Assembly: GCA_966186435.1 (NCBI GenBank)
Contig: CBIFWW010000170.1
Location: 1 to 6,460, forward strand
Direction of reading: 5' to 3'
Length of the DNA stretch: 6,460 nt
Origin: CBIFWW01 sp966186435
GTDB lineage: Bacteria > Pseudomonadota > Gammaproteobacteria > Enterobacterales > Enterobacteriaceae
Shown: positions 1 through 6,438 of the stretch, one piece after another
How the letters are laid out: each line of letters opens with the position of its first letter
How positions within the stretch are numbered: position 1 is the stretch's first letter
The notes under the pieces: generated by a model
What the model was told of the DNA's origin: nothing
Seen by the model: only the letters and a program-made list of their open reading frames with translations
Databases searched by the model: none
Program-made: the position numbers and the translations under genes

Positions 1-120
1 GTAGCACTGAGATGATTTTGGGAAAGATATATGTTCAATACTAAAGTTAAACAACAAAAACAGGCATAAGGTTTTAACCTGATTAATTTCAAGCAGTTTT
101 AGGATATATTTCATTTATTT

Positions 121-125
121 GGGGG
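121..125 (+). promoter_or_regulatory. Ribosome binding site deciding the start of the first gene
   Basis: A run of five G lies five bases before the ATG at 131 and can pair with the CCUCC of 16S rRNA with one G-U pair. The in-frame TTG codons at 119 and 128 have no comparable site: the nearest, AGGA at 101-104, is 14 bases before 119, which is too far. This favours the ATG at 131. Confidence 0.55.
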
Positions 126-130
126 CGTTG

Positions 131-508
131 ATGGATTTGCAATGGCAGCGGCAATGCGAGCTTTGGCTCCGTTTTATGGATGCTGGCAATATTTCTCCAG
201 CTTTAAACATCGCCTTCATCAAAGGCGAGTATTTCTATTATTTAGAAGCCTACGATGGTCGTGCGCGCATCACTCTGGCTTGCAACATTCCAGAAAACAA
301 TAAAAACACGTTTTTGATTAATATGTTGCAGTTTCTTCAACCGGAAGCTGGAAACGGGGTTCCTTTCAGAGCCTGGCTGGCTTCCGGGAAGATTTGGCTT
401 TCTGCCGTCTCGCCACAAACCGGAGGGGCCGAACTATGGGCTGATTTGTCGCGCAAGCAGCAGCGAGTCATGTCCAGGGTGATGGAGAGTTACAATGAAA
501 AGAATTAA
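131..508 (+). CDS. Putative class I type III secretion chaperone (small protein upstream of InvA)
   Basis: This 125-residue protein has no motif I recognise. Its likely role is binding a secreted substrate in the cytoplasm and bringing it to the secretion ATPase. Seen: the size is that of InvB/Spa15/CesT-type chaperones (about 130-135 residues). The predicted order fits their fold: an N-terminal helix (residues 1-18), beta strands (about 25-52), a central helix (about 58-69), strands (about 77-92) and a C-terminal helix (about 96-121). It is rich in Trp and aromatic residues. Context: it overlaps invA by 14 bases, so the two are co-translated. Salmonella and Shigella place the chaperone gene (invB/spa15) between invA and invC, but here that place is empty. 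I see no convincing residue match to InvB or Spa15 from memory, so the role is inferred from size, fold pattern and position. It could instead be an accessory T3SS protein. The ATG at 131 is preferred to the TTG at 119 on the ribosome binding site. Confidence 0.6.
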   Translation: MDLQWQRQCELWLRFMDAGNISPALNIAFIKGEYFYYLEAYDGRARITLACNIPENNKNTFLINMLQFLQPEAGNGVPFRAWLASGKIWLSAVSPQTGGAELWADLSRKQQRVMSRVMESYNEKN

Positions 509-2513
509 CAACTGGTTACATGTATTATCCTCGCGTCAGGATGTCATACTGGCAGCCATGCTGTTACTGGCTATTTTCATGATGATCATCCCTCTGCCAA
601 CGCTGCTGATTGATGTCCTGATTGCGATTAATCTCACGCTTTCTATCATTCTGTTAATGATGGCGGTTTATATTCGTGAGCCGATGGAGTTTTCCGCATT
701 TCCTTCGGTTCTGCTAATAACAACCCTCTACCGTTTAGCATTAACCATCAGTACCAGTCGCTTAATTTTGCTTCAGCATGATGCCGGGGATATTGTTTAT
801 ACCTTTGGTAATTTTGCCGTGGGTGGAAACCTGGTCGTAGGACTAATCGTTTTCGCCATCATTACCATTGTGCAATTTATCGTTATTACAAAAGGTTCTG
901 AACGTGTTGCTGAGGTAGGCGCTCGTTTTTCCCTTGATGGGATGCCTGGTAAACAGATGAGTATCGATGGTGATATGCGCGCAGGCATTATTGATGCCAA
1001 CGAGGCCCGTTTGCAACGTGCTCAAGTGCAAAAAGAGAGCCAGCTTTATGGTGCAATGGATGGGGCCATGAAGTTTGTTAAAGGCGATGCCATTGCCTCA
1101 ATTATCGTTATTCTGGTGAATATATTTGGTGGAATCACCGTAGGTATTTTTATGCACGGGATGTCTGCCGGTGAAGCCGCTTCTACCTACACAATTTTGT
1201 CGGTGGGTGACGGGTTAGTTGCGCAGATCCCGGCGCTGCTTATCTCTATCGCTGCTGGGATCATCGTTACCCGCGTCCCTGGCGAAACCCGGCGCAATCT
1301 GGCAGTTGAACTTTCTGAGCAAATCTTAAGACAACGCAACGCCCTGTGGATTGTCTCTGCGGTTCTGGCGCTGTTTGCCTGTTTACCCGGTTTCCCGGCA
1401 CCCATTTTCCTGTCGCTCGCAGCACTTATTGGCGGGGGGGTGTGGCTGAATGTACGTTCAACAAAGCGTGCCATAGAAAATGGCGATCAGGCGAGTATGG
1501 AAGGGGAGGAGGCCCAAGTCATTGGCGCGATTCCATTACTGTTACGCCTGTCACCATCGCAAGCCAAAAATAGTGAACTGAAAACTGGGCTAGGGGGATT
1601 GAGGTATAGAAAGCTAGATCAACTTGGCTTACCCCTTCCAGAAATCAATATTCAACCTGATAACAATCTTGCGGAAAATGAATTTCAATTGTTGTTATAT
1701 CAGGAGCCGATACTGGCGATGAAGCTGTCGGGGAAACTGCTGCTTGATACCAATAGTACTGCGCCTGGAGTAGCCGTAAGTGAAGAACCCTTACCCTTTG
1801 GCGGTATTATCCTCCGGTGGGTCAACGCAGATAAAGACAGCGTGCTCAATGCGTTAGGGATCAAGTTTTATCGTGACAGTGAGATCATTGTCTATTTAGT
1901 CTCTATGGCGCTTGATCGCTATGCCGCAGAGCTGATTGGGGTCCAGGAAGCGCGCTATCTCATGGATCAAATGGAGCAACGTTATTCAGAACTGGTAAAA
2001 GAGCTTCAGCGTCAGTTGCCGGTGGGGCGGATTGCGGATGTGCTGCAACGCCTGATCGCGGAAGGGATTTCTATCCGCGATCTGCGTTCAATTTTTGAAG
2101 CGCTGATTGAATGGGCACCCCGTGAAAAAGACCCGGTGATGTTGACTGAGTATGCGCGGTTAGGGTTAAAACGGCAGATTGTTGGACGCCAGAGGCGCGG
2201 CCAGCCCTGGATCCAGGCTTACATTATTGGCGGGCGTATTGAGGAGATGATTCGGGAATCGATACGCCAGACCTCTGCGGGTTCCTATTCCGCACTAAGC
2301 CCCGAAGAAAATGAAGAGATTTTAACCCAGATTCGCGCGGCGGTAGCACATGAAACCGGGCACATTGCGTTGGTAACGACTATTGATATTCGCCGCTTTG
2401 TACGCAAGCTTATCGAAGCGGAAATGTTCTCACTGCCGGTGCTTTCTTTTCAGGAAGTGGCGGAGGAGGTGGAGCTACGTGTATTAGGGCATGTCGAAAT
2501 CGTTGGAGATTAA
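495..2513 (+). CDS. invA: Type III secretion export-gate protein InvA (SctV, FHIPEP/FlhA family)
   Basis: InvA/SctV is the large inner-membrane protein of the export apparatus. In characterised systems it forms a nonameric cytoplasmic ring that receives chaperone-substrate complexes and helps couple export to the proton motive force. This copy has 672 residues (Salmonella InvA 685) and looks intact. About eight hydrophobic segments are visible at residues 17-34, 37-59, 71-92, 106-132, 197-221, 237-258, 284-300 and 302-319. The conserved FHIPEP region is a cytoplasmic loop at about 131-196, including ITKGSERVAEVGARFSLDGM (131-150) and the following GKQMSID. The cytoplasmic domain runs from about 325 to the end, with a family-typical C-terminus (RRFVRKLIEAEMFSLPVLSF, 633-652). 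The ATG at 495 has GGAGAG at 484-489, five bases upstream. It overlaps the preceding gene by 14 bases. A run of seven G at 1434-1440 lies in the last membrane segment without breaking the frame. Family assignment is secure; the Inv-type subfamily is inferred from its neighbours. Confidence 0.97.
   Translation: MKRINNWLHVLSSRQDVILAAMLLLAIFMMIIPLPTLLIDVLIAINLTLSIILLMMAVYIREPMEFSAFPSVLLITTLYRLALTISTSRLILLQHDAGDIVYTFGNFAVGGNLVVGLIVFAIITIVQFIVITKGSERVAEVGARFSLDGMPGKQMSIDGDMRAGIIDANEARLQRAQVQKESQLYGAMDGAMKFVKGDAIASIIVILVNIFGGITVGIFMHGMSAGEAASTYTILSVGDGLVAQIPALLISIAAGIIVTRVPGETRRNLAVELSEQILRQRNALWIVSAVLALFACLPGFPAPIFLSLAALIGGGVWLNVRSTKRAIENGDQASMEGEEAQVIGAIPLLLRLSPSQAKNSELKTGLGGLRYRKLDQLGLPLPEINIQPDNNLAENEFQLLLYQEPILAMKLSGKLLLDTNSTAPGVAVSEEPLPFGGIILRWVNADKDSVLNALGIKFYRDSEIIVYLVSMALDRYAAELIGVQEARYLMDQMEQRYSELVKELQRQLPVGRIADVLQRLIAEGISIRDLRSIFEALIEWAPREKDPVMLTEYARLGLKRQIVGRQRRGQPWIQAYIIGGRIEEMIRESIRQTSAGSYSALSPEENEEILTQIRAAVAHETGHIALVTTIDIRRFVRKLIEAEMFSLPVLSFQEVAEEVELRVLGHVEIVGD
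2505..2509 (+). promoter_or_regulatory. Ribosome binding site deciding the start of invC
   Basis: GGAGA lies five bases before the ATG at 2515 and overlaps the end of invA. The upstream in-frame ATG at 2491 has only AGGG one base before it (2486-2489), which is too close. The site therefore favours 2515, leaving one base between the invA stop and the invC start. Confidence 0.65.
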
Positions 2514-2514
2514 A

Positions 2515-3828
2515 ATGCGTCATCTTGACTATGATTCGATACTTGCGGCGGTCCGGCAGCCGAATACCCTGGCACCTTATCGTGAAAAAATGGAAGGCCG
2601 CCTGACCAAAATTGGTAGCACTCTGGTTCGAGCCCATCTTCCCGGCGTGGGCTTAAGTGAGATCTGTTATCTGCCCGGTGGGCATCCTGCTGAAGTTGTG
2701 GCGATTGAGGATAAACAAGCGCTGCTTTCGCCCTATCGTGAACCTTTTGGGCTTACCACCGGGATGATGGTTGTGCCCACAGGAAGGCGGGCCAACCTCG
2801 GTGTAGGGGAAGCTTTGCTTGGGCGGGTACTTGATGCGCTTGGCCAACCTGTAGATGGCTTACCGCCGCCGGATGTTTATGAATTCCGCGATTCCGATTC
2901 CGATCCGCCTGACCCTATGCAACGCAGTATTATCAAAACGGCGCTGCCGATGGGGGTGACCGCGATCGATGCTACCCTCACCGTAGGGATTGGTCAGCGG
3001 CTGGGGGTATTTGCCCCAGCAGGCTGTGGCAAAAGTACCCTACTTAGCATGCTGGCCGCCAACAGCGATGCCGATGTAATTGTTATGGCGTTAATTGGTG
3101 AGCGTGGCCGTGAGGTGCGGGAGTTTCTTGAACAGACGATGACGCCAGAAATCCGGGCGCGCAGCGTGGTGGTGCTGGCAACCTCAGACCGCCCGGCGCT
3201 GGAACGCCTGAAAGCCGCCGCTACCGCTACCACCGTAGCAGAGTATTTTCGCGACACCGGTCGCAACGTGCTGTTATTGGTCGATTCACTTACACGCTAT
3301 GCCCGCGCGGTGCGTGAAATTGCCCTTGCAGCAGGGGAGCCGGTAGTCAATGGCGGCTATCCGCCCAGCCTGTATGCCCGCTTACCCCGTTTGTTGGAAA
3401 GGGCAGGGCCGGCGGCAAAAGGCAGTATTACCGCCTTTTACACCGTGCTTATGGAGGAAAAGGGCGATCCGCTAGCGGAAGAGGTTCGCTCATTGCTTGA
3501 TGGTCATATTATTCTTTCCCGCCGTCTGGCGGAGGCCAATCACTTCCCGGCTATCGATGTACTGAGCAGCCTAAGCCGTATCATGAATCAAGTGACCACC
3601 GCGGCCCATATCAAGGCTGCGGGGAAGCTGCGCCACCTGCTGGCAACTTGGCAAGAAATTGAGCTACTGGTACGAGTAGGTGAATACCGGGCAGGGCAGG
3701 ATCCTGCCGCCGATGAAGCCATGGCGCGGCGCGATGATATTAATGCCTTACTGCGACAGGCGGTGGATAAAAAAGCGCTGTTTGATGAGACTCTCGATGT
3801 CTTGAGCAATGCAGTAGGTCTGTCATGA
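2515..3828 (+). CDS. invC: Type III secretion ATPase InvC (SctN, FliI/F1-beta-like)
   Basis: InvC/SctN is the cytoplasmic ATPase that releases chaperones, unfolds substrates and feeds them to the export gate, working as a hexamer below InvA. From the ATG at 2515 it has 437 residues (Salmonella InvC 431). In that numbering the Walker A loop APAGCGKST is at 167-175 (Lys173), GERGREVREF at 195-204 carries the expected catalytic Glu196, and Walker B VLLLVDS ends near Asp257. The alpha/beta ATPase signature PAIDVLSSLS is at 345-354. All key residues are present. The stretch TTVAEYFRD and the following DS-TRYARA are typical of secretion ATPases rather than F1 subunits. An in-frame ATG at 2491 would add eight residues and overlap invA by 23 bases, but the ribosome binding site supports 2515. 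The stop overlaps the invI start in ATGA. A sampled stretch (3001-3060) is 60% GC, much richer than the flanking DNA. Membership in the SctN family is secure. Confidence 0.97.
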   Translation: MRHLDYDSILAAVRQPNTLAPYREKMEGRLTKIGSTLVRAHLPGVGLSEICYLPGGHPAEVVAIEDKQALLSPYREPFGLTTGMMVVPTGRRANLGVGEALLGRVLDALGQPVDGLPPPDVYEFRDSDSDPPDPMQRSIIKTALPMGVTAIDATLTVGIGQRLGVFAPAGCGKSTLLSMLAANSDADVIVMALIGERGREVREFLEQTMTPEIRARSVVVLATSDRPALERLKAAATATTVAEYFRDTGRNVLLLVDSLTRYARAVREIALAAGEPVVNGGYPPSLYARLPRLLERAGPAAKGSITAFYTVLMEEKGDPLAEEVRSLLDGHIILSRRLAEANHFPAIDVLSSLSRIMNQVTTAAHIKAAGKLRHLLATWQEIELLVRVGEYRAGQDPAADEAMARRDDINALLRQAVDKKALFDETLDVLSNAVGLS

Positions 3829-4202
3829 TTACCCAGATAAGCCAGCTGCTAGAGATTAAGCGCCGCCGGGAGCAGGGCATTCGGCGTGAAATAGCCCGGA
3901 CCAGTGATGAAATGCATACCTGTTCCGAGCGCCTGAAAAATTTACAAGCTCGCCAGGTAGAGGCCCGCGCCCAGTGGCAAGAAGCTATTAAACAGGCAGG
4001 GGTCCTTAATGTGAGAGGGCTATCAACACTGCGTGCGCAACTCAGTCGCTTTGAAAGCGAGGACAAACGCCTGTATGCAGAACTTGATAATGTCAAACAG
4101 GAACAAAGTCGGCTGCATCAGCGCCAGGAAGAGCAAGAATTGCAGCTACGCCTGATTTTACGCGAGCAGGAAAAACTAAAACTCATCGAGGATTCACTGT
4201 GA
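3825..4202 (+). CDS. invI: Type III secretion stalk protein InvI/SpaM (SctO family)
   Basis: InvI/SctO is a small alpha-helical coiled-coil protein, the counterpart of flagellar FliJ and of the F1 gamma stalk. It sits between the ATPase hexamer and the InvA ring. This copy has 125 residues (Salmonella InvI 147). It is nearly all charged and helix-forming residues, with two long stretches (about 5-58 and 65-122) split by a short GVLNVRGLS turn near 59-67, the expected hairpin of two antiparallel helices. It is rich in Arg, Glu and Gln and has almost no aromatic residues. Assignment rests on the coiled-coil pattern plus the position directly after invC, because SctO proteins are weakly conserved in sequence. 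It starts inside the invC stop (ATGA, four-base overlap) with AGG six bases upstream, and ends inside the GTG start of the next gene. Translational coupling with both neighbours is therefore likely. Confidence 0.88.
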   Translation: MITQISQLLEIKRRREQGIRREIARTSDEMHTCSERLKNLQARQVEARAQWQEAIKQAGVLNVRGLSTLRAQLSRFESEDKRLYAELDNVKQEQSRLHQRQEEQELQLRLILREQEKLKLIEDSL

Positions 4203-4651
4203 CGATTAACGTTAAGAAAACTGAGAATCACCCGGAGCATGCGAATACGCGTTATGCACGTAAAAACCTCTCAGCGGAGGAGATTGAACGCTTTCGTTCA
4301 CTGCTAGGAGACGGTTTTGAGATGCCAATGCTTAATAACGCCACGATGGTTGTGCCGGTTAAAGATACTGTGGCAACCAGTAAAGTCGCTGCTAAGGCGG
4401 CGGATGTGACATTACCCCCTGCCATCATTACAGAGCCTGACCAACAAATACTATCATTGCGGGTAAGCACTGGGCCTCTGGCAGGAATGTTGATTCAGGC
4501 CAGCTGGCAGGGTAATAAACTTAATTTGAAGTTTTCAGATGTCGAAACCAAGCTGAGCGAACGTTTAAATCGTGAGTCCGGTAATATTGGGAAGGCATTG
4601 TCCGAGGGCTTTGGCTGCCCAGTAGTGATTGAGGTAGAAAATGCGCGCTGA
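4199..4651 (+). CDS. spaN: Short InvJ/SpaN-like protein (SctP position, needle length and substrate switch)
   Basis: In the Inv-Mxi-Spa order the gene between invI and spaO encodes InvJ/Spa32 (SctP). That protein is itself secreted, sets needle length and triggers the switch from early to late substrates through its C-terminal domain. This protein has only 150 residues, against 336 for InvJ and about 290 for Spa32. Seen: a polar N-terminus (1-25) that could act as a secretion signal, a Val/Ala/Pro/Thr-rich middle (45-80), and a compact C-terminal part (85-150) with a beta-strand then helix pattern (LSLRVSTGPLAGMLIQASWQ at 85-104, then a helix near 113-136 and a final strand PVVIEVEN). This resembles the switch-domain end of the family. 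The assignment is by position and this C-terminal pattern. Start is GTG at 4199, overlapping the invI stop by four bases, with GAGGA at 4188-4192. I see no frameshift: the end overlaps spaO as in an intact operon. Confidence 0.7.
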   Translation: MTINVKKTENHPEHANTRYARKNLSAEEIERFRSLLGDGFEMPMLNNATMVVPVKDTVATSKVAAKAADVTLPPAIITEPDQQILSLRVSTGPLAGMLIQASWQGNKLNLKFSDVETKLSERLNRESGNIGKALSEGFGCPVVIEVENAR

Positions 4652-5531
4652 ACACAATATGGCATCCATGTCCCTGTTTGAACTCAGCCGCATGGGCGCT
4701 ACGGATAATTTTGATGAGTATACTTTTGAGGTACAGATTGCATCGTGTAAGGGGCCAGGCATACAAATTCAGCTAAGCTGTGGCGAAGACGAACTTATCC
4801 TTTGGGCCTCGGAGAGGCTATGGTGCCGATGGCTGGAACCTCAGCTGGCGGTCAATGCTTTCTCCGATGTTGATCCTGACTTAATGTCACTATTAGCGAG
4901 TTGGTCTTTATCTCCTCTAAATAATTGGGCGCAGCAAAAAGGGCTACCTGGGTTGGAGCTGTTGGCGGTGGAATTAACTGAGCCAGAAATAAACGGCTGG
5001 TGCATTACTGGCAAAACCGAGGGCCGCCTGCTGCCATTACATGTTATCCAAGGGCCAGATCACTGGTTGAACACATTGATCGATTCGATGGAGCCATCAC
5101 AGGAGCAGCAACATTCATTGGCCCTGATTATGGGTTGGTGTTTAATTCCTGAAGCAGAGATAGAGAATATTGTGCCTGGCGTTGCGCTGCCGATTTATGG
5201 CATGAGTGATGAGGCTGATTGCTTTTGGCTCTCACTAGGGGGGAATCCAGCAAAGCTTCGCTTTGAGGACCTTACTCATGCGGTGGTGGTAGAGGCCATG
5301 GATCCGATGACGAATACGACGCCAGATACACATTTACTATCAATTGAAGTTGGTCATGTGCGCTTATTTGCTAAAGATATGGTTCCCTGGGAGCAGGAGC
5401 AAGAATTAGACGTTGAGGTATTAACCTACCCATTAGTGAATTTAATCCACCAAGAAGAAATATGGGCGCAGGGGCAATTAATACAGTTTGAACAAAGCTG
5501 GGCGGTTAAGATTATTGTGCGTAAGGCATAA
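4641..5531 (+). CDS. spaO: Type III secretion sorting-platform protein SpaO (SctQ, SPOA/FliM-FliN-like)
   Basis: SpaO/SctQ is the main protein of the cytoplasmic sorting platform, which holds chaperone-substrate complexes in their order of secretion and links to the ATPase through SctL. This copy has 296 residues (Salmonella SpaO 303). The N-terminal half (1-140) is rich in Trp and Leu, as in the family. Two C-terminal SPOA-type domains are suggested: about 150-218 and, more clearly, about 232-296, where the pattern ELDVEVLTYPLVNL, then AQGQLIQF, then AVKIIV matches the surface-presentation fold of FliN. The ATG at 4641 has GAGGT at 4631-4635, five bases upstream, and overlaps the previous stop by 11 bases. 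A separate C-terminal product from an internal start is known in Salmonella, Shigella and Yersinia; weak candidates here are GTG 5283 or ATG 5298/5307. Unlike SPI-1, no spaP follows: the operon stops here against a convergent gene. Confidence 0.92.
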   Translation: MRAEHNMASMSLFELSRMGATDNFDEYTFEVQIASCKGPGIQIQLSCGEDELILWASERLWCRWLEPQLAVNAFSDVDPDLMSLLASWSLSPLNNWAQQKGLPGLELLAVELTEPEINGWCITGKTEGRLLPLHVIQGPDHWLNTLIDSMEPSQEQQHSLALIMGWCLIPEAEIENIVPGVALPIYGMSDEADCFWLSLGGNPAKLRFEDLTHAVVVEAMDPMTNTTPDTHLLSIEVGHVRLFAKDMVPWEQEQELDVEVLTYPLVNLIHQEEIWAQGQLIQFEQSWAVKIIVRKA

Positions 5532-5578
5532 TTTATAGGTTTAATGAATTAGGTTGATAAAAAACAACTAGTAGTAGA

Positions 5579-5607
5579 TCATTCGCCAAGATTAAGATGG
5601 CGAATGA
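5579..5607. terminator. Perfect 10-bp stem-loop between convergent genes, possible bidirectional terminator
   Basis: TCATTCGCCA (5579-5588) and TGGCGAATGA (5598-5607) are exact inverted repeats around a nine-base loop. The hairpin lies 47 bases after the spaO stop and about 80 bases after the stop of the - strand gene. No T run follows directly on the + strand. On the - strand a T-rich stretch (TTGTTTTTTA) comes about ten bases later. The position suggests transcription termination, but it is not a classic intrinsic terminator. Confidence 0.45.
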
Positions 5608-5641
5608 AGTACGTAATAATACAATGTTAATAACTAATATC

Positions 5642-5685
5642 GTTGGCAAATTTAGTGTCATTACTAATATAAAATTTAAGCCAAC
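5642..5685 (-). terminator. Imperfect stem-loop directly after the stop of the convergent gene
   Basis: GTTGGC plus AAATTT (5642-5653) pair with AAATTT and GCCAAC (5672-5677 and 5680-5685), with a two-base AA bulge and an 18-base loop. It begins at the base next to the stop codon of the - strand gene. It may help end that transcript or stabilise its 3' end. The stem is AT-rich and no T run follows, so a role is uncertain. Confidence 0.25.
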
Positions 5686-6438
5686 TTAATCCCGCTTGAG
5701 GTTATTAGGTGGCGAGCGATGGCTCACTCTAAGGGATTCAGCATCAACATCACGCAGGGAATAAGATATGTTGCTTGGGCTGGTATAATTACGGTTTGTA
5801 CGATGTGCATTCATATCATTTGAATCTATAAAATCAAGACGCCCCTGATATTGTTGATGAATATTTTCCGTATTTTCTTTTTTCATCTTATCAATAACAC
5901 TATTTTGACGGTCATTAACACAATCAACAATCATATTAACTAATTTGCTAGCCGCGCCAAATACTCTATTAATATTTTTGGATGACACATTAGGTGTTTT
6001 ATCGGGTTCTGTAAAATTAATAGCTGTGGTTGTCAATCCAAAACTTAAGATTTTTGAACCGTTTTTCGCCATTATTTTTTCATCCCCTTTACAACAGTCA
6101 AAACATTTCAAAGTACTATTAATAACGTTTGCGACGGAATCAGAGCCGATTTCCAACTGTGGTTTTCCCTTGTAAGCCAGCAACGCATCATAGCTAGCAA
6201 ACAGGCAGTCACACACTGTCGTAGCATTATTCAGATGGCCGGTGACACTTGAGACTGTATTATCTTCATTTTGGTGAATATGGATACTACTGGCAACTGC
6301 CCCAGCGGCGGTAAGCAATTTTGCTCCGGCCGTATAATACGCTAACGATTTGCTTTTATTGTTAATTTCAGCATCAGGATATTTTTTTTCGATAGGCCCC
6401 TGATTAAAGGGACGATAAGCCACATTTGAACTATTCAT
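5686..6438 (-). CDS. Unrecognised 250-residue protein, candidate type III effector by context
   Basis: I do not recognise this protein. Seen: the first 31 residues are rich in Asn and Ser, with no classical signal peptide. A mildly hydrophobic, Ala-rich stretch at 34-54 is too polar to be a firm membrane segment. There are six Cys, five of them in a central block: CDC at 76-78 and CFDCC at 112-116 (the sixth is Cys173). A second hydrophobic helix-like stretch is at 127-142 and a third at 157-174. The last 60 residues are polar, rich in Asn, Arg, Ser and Asp. The gene is about 38% GC by hand count, well below the secretion genes it faces, which suggests separate acquisition. An Asn/Ser-rich start and a place beside a T3SS operon fit a secreted effector, but this is inference. 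The ATG at 6438 has only a weak GAG nine bases upstream, and the window ends 22 bases before it, so its promoter is not visible. The ORF length in AT-rich DNA supports a real gene. Confidence 0.75.
   Translation of the reverse strand: MNSSNVAYRPFNQGPIEKKYPDAEINNKSKSLAYYTAGAKLLTAAGAVASSIHIHQNEDNTVSSVTGHLNNATTVCDCLFASYDALLAYKGKPQLEIGSDSVANVINSTLKCFDCCKGDEKIMAKNGSKILSFGLTTTAINFTEPDKTPNVSSKNINRVFGAASKLVNMIVDCVNDRQNSVIDKMKKENTENIHQQYQGRLDFIDSNDMNAHRTNRNYTSPSNISYSLRDVDAESLRVSHRSPPNNLKRD

Noticed and set aside
1..44. Open + strand frame ending with TAA at 42-44 that could be the tail of an upstream gene (invE or another).
   Set aside because: Only 13 codons are visible and none is recognisable. The other two + strand frames stop even earlier, so nothing can be supported.
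61..110. Small hairpin AGGTT-TT-AACCT near 69-80 and a TATATT at 105-110 as possible regulatory signals for the operon.
   Set aside because: The stem has five base pairs and no T run. The TATATT has no acceptable -35 element at proper spacing, so neither a terminator nor a promoter is convincing.
1187..1573. Open frames opposite and out of frame within invA (1187-1474 -, 1346-1573 +).
   Set aside because: They fully overlap a conserved gene and have no ribosome binding site or recognisable product.
2491..2514. Upstream in-frame ATG for invC giving an eight-residue longer protein.
   Set aside because: Its AGGG is only one base from the ATG, while the ATG at 2515 has GGAGA at proper spacing and gives a length closer to the family.
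2994..4096. Open frames on the - strand opposite invC and invI (for example 2994-3266, 3588-3809, 3740-4096).
   Set aside because: They lie opposite strongly conserved coding sequence and have Arg/Ser-rich composition typical of antisense shadows.
5945..6175. A 76-codon + strand frame opposite the unknown gene with a hydrophobic product.
   Set aside because: It lies wholly within the longer 250-codon gene on the other strand, has no good ribosome binding site, and its hydrophobicity is what antisense of polar codons gives.
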